Shown one piece after another: positions 17,009 to 25,316 of a stretch of DNA of 64,000 nucleotides; position 1 is the stretch's first letter; each line of letters starts with the position of its first letter. The stretch is from assembly GCF_009796285.1 (NCBI RefSeq), contig NZ_CP047020.1:1488001-1552000 (forward strand). The letters are read 5' to 3'. The DNA comes from Streptomyces broussonetiae (lineage in GTDB: Bacteria; Actinomycetota; Actinomycetes; Streptomycetales; Streptomycetaceae). The notes under the pieces were generated by a model. That model was not told the DNA's origin. It was given only the letters and a program-made list of their open reading frames with translations, and ran no database searches. Made by a program: the position numbers and the translations under genes.

Positions 17009-17593
17009 TCAGACCATCCGTCCCCATTGCGGTCCGAGCCTTGCCCATTCCGCGTCCCAGGCCTCCGTCCGGCGGCGCTCCAGTCGGCCGCTCAGTGCGA
17101 GGCCGCCGACGAAGGGGACGGCCGCGGCGCTCACTCCCACCAGTACGCCGATGAGGGTGCCCCGGAAGGCGGCCTCGGCGGCGGAGGTGGGCCGGCTGAC
17201 GAGACGGTCCTGGGGGTCGGTCCAGACGGTGACCGGGGTGCCGGGCCTGCTCCCGGGCTCCACCCGGACCCGAGCGGTGTGGGTGGAACCGCCGGCGGCC
17301 GTCCAGCTCACCTCGGCCCACACCCGTTCACCCGAGGCTGCGTGGCCGCGTGTGGAGGGCGCGCCAGGGGCCGTTGCCGCGACCCGGGCCACGACGAGTC
17401 GCGAGGCGGCACGCTCCCGGGCCAGGCCGTCCTCGACCGACCGGGCCGCCGCAAGACCGCCCAGCACACCGACGACGACGGTGAGCAGCCACGCACCGAG
17501 CACCACCCAGGCCTCCACCACGTCGGCCCGGCGTTTGAGCGGGTTGCGCCGCCAGCGCCACAGCCACACCTTGGGACCACGGAACGCCTTCAA
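17009..17593 (-). CDS. Rv1733c-like two-helix membrane protein
   Basis: About 194 residues with the hallmark RRNPLKRRADVVEAWVVLGA motif of the actinobacterial Rv1733c-like family, leading into a first membrane helix (residues about 27-48). A soluble extracytoplasmic loop rich in Ala/Thr follows, then a second helix (GTLIGVLVGVSAAAVPFVGG) and a short charged tail. TTG 17593 is the likely start because GGAGG lies five bases before it and the family starts just before 'rlwRWRrNPL'. The frame is open further upstream, but without supporting signals. The function is unknown; the mycobacterial relative is dormancy-induced. Confidence 0.82.
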   Translation of the reverse strand: MKAFRGPKVWLWRWRRNPLKRRADVVEAWVVLGAWLLTVVVGVLGGLAAARSVEDGLARERAASRLVVARVAATAPGAPSTRGHAASGERVWAEVSWTAAGGSTHTARVRVEPGSRPGTPVTVWTDPQDRLVSRPTSAAEAAFRGTLIGVLVGVSAAAVPFVGGLALSGRLERRRTEAWDAEWARLGPQWGRMV

Positions 17594-17870
17594 GGCATCC
17601 TCCTCACGAGCGCACCGACCGGCCGGACCGTCCTCCCATACGCGGAAGACCGCTCCATTGCTCACGACGAGCCGTCTTCCCGACGGTCGCACGAGACACC
17701 CCGCTCGCGCAGGCACATGCCGGAACGCATCCGGCCGATCTCCGCCGCAGGTCGACGGCACCGCCGTGACCTGTGCAAACACCGACTTGGGGGGAGAGTG
17801 TCAGTGGTGGGGTGCAGACTGGCCGATATCTGACGACTACCCGGACAACGGCGTCCCGGAGGTGATCGGC

Positions 17871-18959
17871 ATGACCGAGGTTCTGCTGGCGGTGGGCACC
17901 CGCAAAGGCCTGTTCATCGGGCGGCGAAAAGGTGGTGGGGCCTGGGAGTTCGACGACAGCCCGTATTTCAACGCTCAGGCGGTGTACTCGGTCGCCATCG
18001 ACACCCGGGGGAACCGGCCCCGGCTGCTGGCGGGCGGAGACAGCGCGCACTGGGGCCCGTCGGTCTTCCACTCGGACGACCTCGGCCGCAGCTGGACCGA
18101 GCCTGCGCAGCCGGCCGTCAAGTTCCCCAAGGACACCGGCGCTTCACTCGAGCGCGTCTGGCAGCTGCATCCGGCCGCTGCCGAGCCGGACGTGATCTAC
18201 GCGGGCACGGAACCTGCGGCGCTGTACCGTTCGACGGACCGCGGTGAGCGCTTCGAGCTGGTCCGCCCGCTGTGGGAGCATCCCACGCGCGCCCAGTGGG
18301 TGCCCGGCGGCGGCGGTGAGGGTCTGCACACCGTGGTCACCGACGCCCGCGATCCGAAAGCGGTGACCGTGGCCGTCTCGACGGCAGGAGTGTTCCGCAC
18401 CACCGACGGCGGCGCCCACTGGAAGCCGTCCAACTCCGGTGTGTCGGCGGTGTTCCTGCCGGATCCGAACCCGGAGTTCGGCCAGTGCGTCCACAAGATC
18501 GCCAAGGACGCCGCCGACCCGGACCGGCTGTACCTGCAGAACCACTGGGGGGTGTACCGCAGCGACGACGCGGGCGGACGCTGGACCGACATCGGCGCGG
18601 ATCTGCCGTCCACGTTCGGCTTCGCGGTGGCCGCCCATCCGCACCGGGGCGACACGGCATACGTCTTCCCGATCAACGCCGACGCGGACCGGGTGCCCGC
18701 CGAGCACCGCTGCCGGGTCTTCCGTACCACGGACGCGGGCCGCACCTGGGAGCCGCTGACCAAGGGACTGCCGGCAGAGGACCACTACGGCACGGTCCTG
18801 CGGGACGCCCTGGGCACCGACGACGCCGACCCGGCCGGTGTGTACTTCGGCAACCGCAACGGCGAGGTGTTCGCCTCGGCCGACGACGGCGACAGCTGGC
18901 AGCAGTTGGCCTCGCACCTGCCGGACGTGCTGTGCGTGCGGGCGGCGGTGATCGCCTGA
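17871..18959 (+). CDS. Asp-box beta-propeller (sialidase-like) protein
   Basis: A 362-residue cytosolic propeller. At least six Asp-box-like turns (S/T-x-D-x-G-x-x-W/F) are visible: SDDLGRSW, STDRGERF, TTDGGAHW, SDDAGGRW, TTDAGRTW and SADDGDSW. It begins VLLAVGTRKGLFIGRRKGG, typical of the 'exo-alpha-sialidase/glycosyl hydrolase' annotated actinobacterial family. The Arg triad and Tyr/Glu pair of true sialidases are not evident and there is no signal peptide, so the enzymatic label is doubtful. ATG 17871 has GGAGG at proper spacing. The 277-base upstream gap (17594-17870) is the divergent control region shared with the Rv1733c-like gene; I see no clear operator in it. Confidence 0.85.
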   Translation: MTEVLLAVGTRKGLFIGRRKGGGAWEFDDSPYFNAQAVYSVAIDTRGNRPRLLAGGDSAHWGPSVFHSDDLGRSWTEPAQPAVKFPKDTGASLERVWQLHPAAAEPDVIYAGTEPAALYRSTDRGERFELVRPLWEHPTRAQWVPGGGGEGLHTVVTDARDPKAVTVAVSTAGVFRTTDGGAHWKPSNSGVSAVFLPDPNPEFGQCVHKIAKDAADPDRLYLQNHWGVYRSDDAGGRWTDIGADLPSTFGFAVAAHPHRGDTAYVFPINADADRVPAEHRCRVFRTTDAGRTWEPLTKGLPAEDHYGTVLRDALGTDDADPAGVYFGNRNGEVFASADDGDSWQQLASHLPDVLCVRAAVIA

Positions 18960-19046
18960 ACCGCGCAAGCCGGGCGATGGGGCCCGCGCGTCGTGCTGCG
19001 GCCATCGGTTGATCACCGGCCCGTGTACGGCAGTAGGGTGACGCCC

Positions 19047-19724
19047 GTGGCACCACGACCCTTGCATGAAATCGTCGAACCGGGCTGGGCGAAGGCCCTC
19101 GAACCCGTCGCCGGGCGGATCGCACAGATGGGCGACTTCCTGCGCGCGGAGATCGGCGCGGGACGCACCTACCTCCCGGCCGGACCCCATGTCCTGCGGG
19201 CCTTCCAGCAACCCTTCGACGACGTACGGGTCCTGATCGTCGGTCAGGACCCCTATCCGACCCCCGGGCATGCGGTGGGCCTGTCGTTCTCGGTCGCGCC
19301 CGAGGTACGCCCGCTGCCACCGAGCCTGATCAACATCTTCCGTGAGCTGAACACCGACCTGGGGCTGGCCCAGCCGTCCAACGGCGATCTCACCCCCTGG
19401 ACTCAGCAGGGTGTCCTGCTGCTCAACAGGGCGCTGACCACGGCCCCGCGCAGCCCCGGCGCCCATCGCGGCAAGGGCTGGGAGGAGGTCACCGAGCAGG
19501 CGATCCGGGCCCTTGCGGCGCGCGGCAAGCCGCTGGTGTCCGTGCTGTGGGGGCGGGACGCCCGGAACCTGCGTCCGCTGCTGGGCAGTCTGCCGGCGGT
19601 GGAGTCCGCGCATCCCTCGCCGATGTCGGCCGACCGCGGCTTCTTCGGCTCGCGTCCCTTCAGCCGGGCCAACGACCTGTTGGTCCAGCAGGGCGGACAG
19701 CCGGTGGACTGGCGCCTGCCGTGA
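19047..19724 (+). CDS. ung: Uracil-DNA glycosylase, family 1
   Basis: About 225 residues, full length. It removes uracil from DNA to begin base-excision repair. [17 protein letters not shown] holds the catalytic Asp and the water-activating loop, LLLNRALTT follows the uracil-binding strand, and [18 protein letters not shown] is the minor-groove loop with the catalytic His. GTG 19047 gives a product starting just before the first helix; a GTG at 19038 is also in frame. Its stop overlaps the start of the sugar-kinase gene (GTGA), so the two are translationally coupled although their functions are unrelated. Confidence 0.96.
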   Translation: MAPRPLHEIVEPGWAKALEPVAGRIAQMGDFLRAEIGAGRTYLPAGPHVLRAFQQPFDDVRVLIVGQDPYPTPGHAVGLSFSVAPEVRPLPPSLINIFRELNTDLGLAQPSNGDLTPWTQQGVLLLNRALTTAPRSPGAHRGKGWEEVTEQAIRALAARGKPLVSVLWGRDARNLRPLLGSLPAVESAHPSPMSADRGFFGSRPFSRANDLLVQQGGQPVDWRLP

Positions 19725-20695
19725 CCGGTGCCGGCTACCTGGCGGTCGACTCGGGAGGCTCCGGCCTCCGGGTCGTCGTCGGTGTCCCTGGGCGGGCTCC
19801 GGCGGCCCGCCGGGAGTCACGGGAGCCGGTGCGCACGGGCACGCGGGGCATCGACCCCGCTCATCTGCTGGCGGAACTGCTGCCGCTGGCCCGTGCGGCG
19901 GCTGCGGAGGCGGGGCTGACCGGTGTGCGCACGGCCGTCGTCGGCGCCGCCGGGTTCGCCACGCTGGGCGACGCCCTGCGCGCCGAACTGCCGGGCGCGC
20001 TCGCCCGGGAGCTGGGGGTGCGACAGGTGGCGCTCGCGGCCGACGCCGTCACCGCCTACGTCGGCGCCCTCGGGCCACGTCCGGGCGCGGTGCTCGCGGC
20101 CGGCACCGGGTTGATCGCGGTCGGCACCGACCTCACCGGCTGGCGGCGGGCCGACGGGTGGGGTCATCTGCTCGGCGACTGCGGCAGCGGCGCCTGGATC
20201 GGACGGGCCGGCCTGGAGGCGGCACTGCGCGCCCACGACGGCCGCGACGGTGGCTCCGCGCCCCTGCTGGCCGGTGCGCAGGAGCAGTTCGGCCCGGTGC
20301 GCGCACTGCCGGGCAGGCTCTACCCGCGCTCCGACCGGCCCGCCGTACTGGCCTCGTTCGCGCCCCGGGTTGCCGCGTGCGCCGCGCACGACCCGGTGGC
20401 CGCGGGCATCCTGCGTGCGGCGGCCCGGCACATGGCCGACTCCGCCGCCGCGGTGTGCCCGGCGGACGGGAGGCCCGAAGTTGCGCTCACCGGCGGCCTG
20501 TTCCGCATGGGCGATCCTCTCCTCGTACCGCTGGGCGAGGAGTTGGCGAGCAGGGTGCCGCACGCGCGGCAGGTGCCCGCCGAAGGCGATCCCCTGGACG
20601 GCTCGGTGCGGATCGCGACCGACCTGGCGGCCGGCCGGCTCACCCTGCCGGATGAACCGACGATGCTCTACGTCGTCGCCGGACACGGGGATTGA
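19721..20695 (+). CDS. BadF/BadG-type kinase, N-acetylglucosamine kinase-like
   Basis: About 324 residues of the ASKHA fold. The phosphate-1 loop is [12 protein letters not shown] near the N-terminus, phosphate-2 is [29 protein letters not shown] is the family-specific segment of GlcNAc kinases, and [11 protein letters not shown] is the adenosine loop. Such enzymes phosphorylate N-acetylglucosamine, muramyl sugars or similar amino sugars using ATP; the precise sugar is not decided by sequence. It starts at GTG 19721, overlapping the ung stop codon by three bases, so it is translated with ung. Confidence 0.88.
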   Translation: MTGAGYLAVDSGGSGLRVVVGVPGRAPAARRESREPVRTGTRGIDPAHLLAELLPLARAAAAEAGLTGVRTAVVGAAGFATLGDALRAELPGALARELGVRQVALAADAVTAYVGALGPRPGAVLAAGTGLIAVGTDLTGWRRADGWGHLLGDCGSGAWIGRAGLEAALRAHDGRDGGSAPLLAGAQEQFGPVRALPGRLYPRSDRPAVLASFAPRVAACAAHDPVAAGILRAAARHMADSAAAVCPADGRPEVALTGGLFRMGDPLLVPLGEELASRVPHARQVPAEGDPLDGSVRIATDLAAGRLTLPDEPTMLYVVAGHGD

Positions 20696-20757
20696 GGACA
20701 CTGCAGGCGACGGTATCAGGATCCCCGTAAAAGCGGATTGTCCCCCTTGTAGGCCCA

Positions 20758-20781
20758 TGTTCCCGGCACGTGCCCGGAACA
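20758..20781. promoter_or_regulatory. 24-base near-perfect palindrome before the CbiX-like gene
   Basis: TGTTCCCGGCACGTGCCCGGAACA is symmetric except for one mismatched pair (positions 7 and 18). It is centred on CACGTG and is followed at once by ACACGTGT (20779-20786). It lies in the 188-base gap between the sugar kinase and CbiX-like genes. It could be a dimeric repressor operator or the stem of a terminator for the kinase gene, although no T-run follows. The operator reading is preferred. Confidence 0.45.
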
Positions 20782-20883
20782 CGTGTCCCGCGTACGTAAC
20801 TCATCAGACAAATACGGACGGAAACCGCTCACCTGCACCCTCCCCGAACGGAGGAACCCTCGAAGCCAGTAACATGCGGCGCC

Positions 20884-21810
20884 ATGAGCTCCCCCACTGG
20901 ACCCGCGTCCGGCCTGCCAGTACGAATGCCGCGACCCCGCCAGCCCGGACGGCACCGCCGCCCGGAACCGCTGGTGGCTCCCGAGGGCGCGCCCGCGCTC
21001 GTCCTCGCGGTGCCCGGTGCGCCCAGCACTGCCACCCGCGGCCTCGCCGAGGAGGTCGTGAGCATCGCGCGCTCCGAGCTTCCCGGCCTGGACGCCCGGA
21101 TCGGGTACCTGGACGGGGACGACGCCGAGTTCCCCACGCTCCGGTCCGTGCTGGCACGCGCCGCCGAGGAGCGCACCGCTCGCTATGAGCAGGCCGTCGC
21201 CGCCGGTGTCGAAGGGATCAAGGAGCCCGACGGCCCGGTCGCCGTCGTCGTGCCGCTGCTGGCCGGTCCGGACAGCGCTCTGCTGCGCCAGATCCGTCAG
21301 TCCGTGATGGACAGCCGGGTCGCGGCCGAACTGACCGATGCCCTCGGTCCGCACCCGCTGCTCGCCGAGGCGCTGCACGTGCGGCTGTCCGAGGCGGGGC
21401 TGGCCCGCGCCGACCGCGCCCGGCTGTTCACCGTGGCCACCGCCGCGGACGGCATCATCCTGGCCTCCGTGGGCGGCGACGAGGCCGTGCAGGCGGCCGG
21501 GATCACCGGCATGCTGCTCGCCGCGCGCCTGGCCGTGCCGGTGATGGCGGCGGCCCTGGACCAGGAGGGTGCGATCTCCTCCGTCGCCGAGCAGCTGCGC
21601 TCCTCGGGCTCGCAGCAACTGGCCCTGGCGCCGTATCTGGTCGGCCCGGAGATCGACCCGGGGCTGCTGGCGGCGGCTGCCGAAGAGGCGGGCTGCGCCA
21701 CGGCCGAGCCGCTCGGCGCGTACCCGGCGATCGGCAAGCTCGCCCTTGCCAAGTACACGACGGCACTGGGCATCGCCCCGCAGCAGCCGCAGGGTACGCC
21801 GGTCCGCTGA
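20884..21810 (+). CDS. CbiX/sirohydrochlorin-chelatase-like protein
   Basis: About 308 residues with two half-domains of the CbiX/SirB chelatase type (about 40-160 and 165-300), for example ALVLAVPGAPSTATRGLAEEV and LFTVATAADGIILASVG. True chelatases have His in an N-terminal 'HGSr' motif; here the equivalent position reads VPGAPSTATRG with no His, so metal insertion into sirohydrochlorin is doubtful. The N-terminal 35 residues are a basic, Pro-rich tail. A strong terminator follows the gene. It may be a chelatase-fold protein with another role, and neighbouring genes give no cobalamin or siroheme context. Confidence 0.75.
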   Translation: MSSPTGPASGLPVRMPRPRQPGRHRRPEPLVAPEGAPALVLAVPGAPSTATRGLAEEVVSIARSELPGLDARIGYLDGDDAEFPTLRSVLARAAEERTARYEQAVAAGVEGIKEPDGPVAVVVPLLAGPDSALLRQIRQSVMDSRVAAELTDALGPHPLLAEALHVRLSEAGLARADRARLFTVATAADGIILASVGGDEAVQAAGITGMLLAARLAVPVMAAALDQEGAISSVAEQLRSSGSQQLALAPYLVGPEIDPGLLAAAAEEAGCATAEPLGAYPAIGKLALAKYTTALGIAPQQPQGTPVR

Positions 21811-21846
21811 CCCGCGCCGGAACCCGACGGTTCCCGTACCACCCAG

Positions 21847-21876
21847 GGCCCGCTCCCCACCCCGGAGCGGGCCTTT
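21847..21876. terminator. Intrinsic terminator between convergent genes
   Basis: GGCCCGCTCC - CCACCCC - GGAGCGGGCC is a perfect 10-base stem followed by TTT. It sits 36 bases after the CbiX-like stop and before the converging lactonase gene, and could end transcription from the plus side and, less well, from the minus side. Confidence 0.85.
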
Positions 21877-21927
21877 CGTCGTGCTCCGCCGCGTCTGCGG
21901 GCCTTCCTGCCGGCGTCTGCCGGGGGT

Positions 21928-22965
21928 TCAGCCGAAGACCACGCAGGAGGCCGCCGGGACCGGCACCGAGCCGTCGTAGCGGGGCAGTCCCGTCGCCTCG
22001 TCCACGGTGAACCAGGTCACGTCGCCGGAGCGCTCGTTGGCGACGTAGAGGAAGCCGGCATGCTCGGCGAGCGCGCGCGGCCAGTTCCCGCCGCAGGTCA
22101 CCGCGCCGAGAAGGCGCAGCCCGTCGCCCGTGACGGCGAGGACCGACAGGACGTCCTCGCCACGGGTGGCGGTCCACACGAAGCGGCCGTCGGGCGAGAC
22201 CACGATCCCCGACGGATAGGCGTCGCCGGCCGGGGCGCCGGGCAGCACGGGGACCTCGGTCAGCGGCTTCAGCGAGCCGCTGCCGGCGTCCCAGCGGCAG
22301 ACGGTCACCGTCGGGGTGAGTTCGTTGACGACGTAGGCGTGCTCGCCGTCGGGGTGGAAGGCCAGGTGGCGGGGGCCGGAGCCGGGCCGCAGGGCGATCT
22401 CGCGGTGCAGGACGGGGGCGCCGTCGGCGAGGGCGCACACCCGTACCGAGTCGGTGCCGAGGTCGACGCTGACGGCCCACCGGCCGCTCGGGTCGGGCTG
22501 CACCTGATGGGCGTGCGGGCCGCGCTGGCGCCGGTCGTGCGGGCCGGAGCCGGTGTGCTGGAGCAGTCCGGAGGGTTTGGCGGCGAGTGCTCCGTCCGGA
22601 CGCACGGGTACGGCGGTGACGCTGCCGGAGCCATAGTTGGCGGTCAGCACGTGTCCGTCGTACAGGGCGAGGTGGGTGGGGCCGCTGCCGTCCACCGGCA
22701 CGGGCGGCCCGGCGAGTTCCGGCCGCCCGCCGCCGACCCGGAAGGCGGCGACGGCGCCCTCGGCCGTCTCGCTGACCGCGTAGAGCGTGTCCTGCTCGGG
22801 CGACAGGACCAGGTAGGACGGGTCGGGCAGGGAGTTCACGGCGGGGCCGAGCGTGAGGGCGCCACCGCCCGGCGCGACCTGCGCGGTCACCAGTCCGGGT
22901 CCGCCCGCCGCCGTGAACGACCCGATGAACGCCCTGCGCCCGCCGGAGTTGCCGTCCTGTGCCAC
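21928..22965 (-). CDS. Lactonase-family seven-bladed propeller (6-phosphogluconolactonase-like)
   Basis: A 345-residue beta-propeller of the lactonase/Pgl family. Visible blades include AFIGSFTAAGGPGL, HLALYDGHVLTANYGSGSV, GPHAHQVQPDPSGRWAVSVD (the metal/substrate His motif), HLAFHPDGEHAYVVNEL, SGIVVSPDGRFVWTA and HAGFLYVANERSGDVTWF. The family hydrolyses 6-phosphogluconolactone or related lactones, and some members have other roles. There is no signal peptide. The start is GTG 22965. It stands alone and converges with the CbiX-like gene, sharing the terminator between them. Confidence 0.88.
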   Translation of the reverse strand: MAQDGNSGGRRAFIGSFTAAGGPGLVTAQVAPGGGALTLGPAVNSLPDPSYLVLSPEQDTLYAVSETAEGAVAAFRVGGGRPELAGPPVPVDGSGPTHLALYDGHVLTANYGSGSVTAVPVRPDGALAAKPSGLLQHTGSGPHDRRQRGPHAHQVQPDPSGRWAVSVDLGTDSVRVCALADGAPVLHREIALRPGSGPRHLAFHPDGEHAYVVNELTPTVTVCRWDAGSGSLKPLTEVPVLPGAPAGDAYPSGIVVSPDGRFVWTATRGEDVLSVLAVTGDGLRLLGAVTCGGNWPRALAEHAGFLYVANERSGDVTWFTVDEATGLPRYDGSVPVPAASCVVFG

Positions 22966-23064
22966 CGCTGTCCCCTCTCGGTCGAGCCAGTCCGGGGCCG
23001 ACGGTAGCAGTCGATCATGCCGGTCTAGACCAAGGGGCGCGGCGATGCGCTGCTTCTCGTCGGC

Positions 23065-24591
23065 TCAGGCACCGACCAGCCGTGAGCCCGACGGTGCCCG
23101 CAGCGGCTCGGCGAGGTCGGCGAGGGCGCGCTCCAGGCCGTGCAGATGGGCCAGGGCGGGCTCGGCCGGCGGCTCGGCCGGGCCGCGGACCGGCTCCGGG
23201 CGGCCGGCGGTGAGCGCCTCGACGGCGGCCTCCACACGCCAGCAGGCCGCGGCCAGCCGGGCGTCGTGCGAGGCCTCGGGGTCGGCCGCGACCGCCACCA
23301 GGCCGCGCACCTCGCGGGCACAGTCGTCGAGCAGCGCGAGCACCCGGCGGGCGCGCCGTTTGCGGGCCGGCATCGGGTTCAGCGGGTGCACCAGCGGGGC
23401 GACGGCGAGCCGGACCCGGCCGAGCAGCTGCTCCAGTTCGGCCACGCGCGGGGCCGGATCGGCCGTCGCGGAACCCGCGAGCCGGTCCGCGGCCTCGGCC
23501 GTGCAGGCGTGGACGCAGCGCAGGGCGCGCTGGATCCAGGCGTCGGTGACGGCGTGGGTGGTGACCGGCAGCACGAACAGCACGGCGAGCGCGGCGCCGA
23601 GCGCGCCCACGCCGGTCTCGGCCAGCCGCAGGGCGAGCAGGCCGGGGCTGAGGACGCCGAGGAGGCCGTAGAGGGATTCGGCGAGCACGGTCACCCAGAG
23701 CATCATCCAGGTGTAGGAGACGGCGGCCGTGTAGAAGATGCCGAAGACGGCGACCGCGACCAGGACGGCCGTCGGGACGGGCGCGCCGTGCGCAGGGACG
23801 GTGACGAGGAAGCCCAGACCGATGCCGAGCAGCGTGCCGAGGACCCGGCGGAAGCCGCGCACCAGCGTCTCGCCGCGCGATGCGGTGTTGACGAAGACCC
23901 ACCAGGTGGCGCCGACTGCCCAGTACCAGCGCTGTCCGGACACCAGCTGGCCCACGGCCAGCGCGAAGCCCGCGCCCGCGGTCGCCTGCACGGCCTGCCG
24001 CGTGGTCACCCGGGCCAGGATGCGGTCGGCGGGCGACGGGCGTCCCCCTGCGCGAGCGGAGCCGGGAGTGGGGGAGGCTGCGGCGGCCGGGGGCAGCCGG
24101 CCCTCGTAGCACCAGGCGCCGAAGCGCACCAGTGCCGCGCTGAGCACGGACAGCAGGACAGCGGCGTACAGCTCGGGCAGCTGCGCCGGGGTGGCGTGCA
24201 CGAACTGGGCCACGAAGAAGGTCATGAAGGCGAACACGCCGAGGCTGTGCCCGCGCGGCCCCCAGCGGCGCGCGTACACCCCGGCGCCGACGACGGCCAG
24301 GAAGGCCAGGTCGCGCGCGACGGGGTAGGCGTGCAGCTCGGCCGCGACGGCGAGGACCGGCACGCCCACGGCGGGCAGCAGCGCGGTGGTGACCGCCTGC
24401 CCGCGCACGGTCGCGTCGGCGACGGTGAAGAGGGCGAGCAGCGCGGCGAGTCCGCCGGTGACCGCGCCCACGACGGACTGTCCGGCGAGGAAACAGACGA
24501 CGACCGCCAGCCCGATGCCGAGGACGGCCCGCGCGGCGAAGCGCAACCGCGCCCGTCCCGGGTCCGGCGCCACGAACATCCTCTTCAGCAC
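23065..24591 (-). CDS. FUSC-family membrane protein (second copy)
   Basis: About 508 residues with two membrane blocks (residues about 15-125 and 195-330) and long cytoplasmic helical regions, as in the YccS/aromatic acid exporter group. Landmarks are LALFTVADATVRGQAV, GQRWYWAVGATWWVFVNTAS and the RGETLVRGFRRVLGTLLGIG motif typical of FUSC-like second halves. GTG 24591 is preferred because GGGAGG lies six bases before it; ATG 24579 is alternative. A terminator-like hairpin with a T-run lies in its leader, and an Lrp-type regulator gene is divergent. The N-terminal part of this copy is only distantly like the FUSC protein at 924-2615. Confidence 0.86.
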   Translation of the reverse strand: MLKRMFVAPDPGRARLRFAARAVLGIGLAVVVCFLAGQSVVGAVTGGLAALLALFTVADATVRGQAVTTALLPAVGVPVLAVAAELHAYPVARDLAFLAVVGAGVYARRWGPRGHSLGVFAFMTFFVAQFVHATPAQLPELYAAVLLSVLSAALVRFGAWCYEGRLPPAAAASPTPGSARAGGRPSPADRILARVTTRQAVQATAGAGFALAVGQLVSGQRWYWAVGATWWVFVNTASRGETLVRGFRRVLGTLLGIGLGFLVTVPAHGAPVPTAVLVAVAVFGIFYTAAVSYTWMMLWVTVLAESLYGLLGVLSPGLLALRLAETGVGALGAALAVLFVLPVTTHAVTDAWIQRALRCVHACTAEAADRLAGSATADPAPRVAELEQLLGRVRLAVAPLVHPLNPMPARKRRARRVLALLDDCAREVRGLVAVAADPEASHDARLAAACWRVEAAVEALTAGRPEPVRGPAEPPAEPALAHLHGLERALADLAEPLRAPSGSRLVGA

Positions 24592-24617
24592 TGCTGCCCT
24601 CCCCTGAACACCGGCAC

Positions 24618-24647
24618 AGAAAAGGCGCCGCGGGTCTCCGCAGCGCC
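24618..24647 (-). terminator. Terminator-like hairpin in the FUSC leader
   Basis: On the minus strand GGCGCTGCGG-AGAC-CCGCGGCGCC forms a 10-base stem (one G-U pair) followed by TTTTCT, 27 bases before the FUSC start codon. A terminator this close to a start codon suggests transcriptional attenuation. A short frame beginning ATGGGCATGTCGATG runs through it on the same strand and could be a leader peptide. Confidence 0.5.
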
Positions 24648-24688
24648 ATCGACATGCCCATGAGAGCATCACGGAGGTCACTGGCTCA

Positions 24689-24706
24689 AGTGATGTCGAA
24701 ATCACT
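24689..24706. promoter_or_regulatory. Inverted repeat in FUSC/Lrp divergent region
   Basis: AGTGAT-GTCGAA-ATCACT has perfect 6-base arms and lies between the FUSC and Lrp genes. The octamer GCCATTGG occurs near it (about 24709-24716) and again just before the Lrp start (24798-24805). These are the most likely sites for the Lrp-type regulator, whose own promoter appears leaderless with TACAGT at 24806-24811. Confidence 0.45.
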
Positions 24707-24819
24707 GGGCCATTGGCGCAGCAGCCTCTCTGCCGACTGACCCACCGGAATACCAACGGACCAGGTCGGACGGTACAGCGCGCCTGCTGGCGCCTGTGCC
24801 ATTGGTACAGTCGTCCTTC

Positions 24820-25296
24820 ATGGCCGTGGACGAACTCGACACCCGCATCCTGCGACTGCTTCTGGAGCAGCCGCGTACCAGCGTGCGCGAGTACGCCCGG
24901 GTCCTCGGTGTGGCCCGCGGCACGCTCCAGGCCCGGCTGGACCGCATGGAACGCGACGGTGTGATCACCGGCACGAGCCCTTCGCTCTCCCCCGCCGCCC
25001 TGGGCCATCCGGTGCTGGCGTTCGTGCACATCGAGGTCACCCAGGGCCATCTGGACGACGTGGGGGACGCACTGGCCGCCGTACCGGAGATCGTGGAGGC
25101 GTTCTCCATCACCGGTGGCGGGGATCTGCTCGCGCGGGTGGTGGGCCGGGACAACGCCCATCTCGAGGACGTGATCCAGAAGCTGATCAGCCTCCCGGGC
25201 GTGGTGCGTACCCGCACCGAGGTGGCGCTGCGCGAGCGTGTCCCGTACCGGCTGCTGCCGCTGGTGGAGTCGGTGGGCCGGGCGACCCGCGCCTGA
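24820..25296 (+). CDS. Lrp/AsnC-family transcriptional regulator
   Basis: About 158 residues. The N-terminal helix-turn-helix reads LDTRILRLLLEQPRTSVREY and GVARGTLQARLDRMERDGVI, followed by the RAM effector domain with VLAFVHIEV, VEAFSITGGGDLLARVVG and LISLPGVVRTRTEVAL. Such proteins sense amino acids or small metabolites. The ATG at 24820 lies only nine bases after a TACAGT -10-like box, so the message is probably leaderless. It is divergent from the FUSC gene, which it may regulate, and is followed 20 bases later by a HAD phosphatase gene that may share its transcript. Confidence 0.93.
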   Translation: MAVDELDTRILRLLLEQPRTSVREYARVLGVARGTLQARLDRMERDGVITGTSPSLSPAALGHPVLAFVHIEVTQGHLDDVGDALAAVPEIVEAFSITGGGDLLARVVGRDNAHLEDVIQKLISLPGVVRTRTEVALRERVPYRLLPLVESVGRATRA

Positions 25297-25316
25297 CCCT
25301 TGGCATGCTGGACCGC

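Noticed and set aside
17871..18959. True sialidase
   Set aside because: Asp boxes are present, but the catalytic Arg triad, Tyr/Glu pair and any export signal are not visible, so only a propeller fold is claimed.
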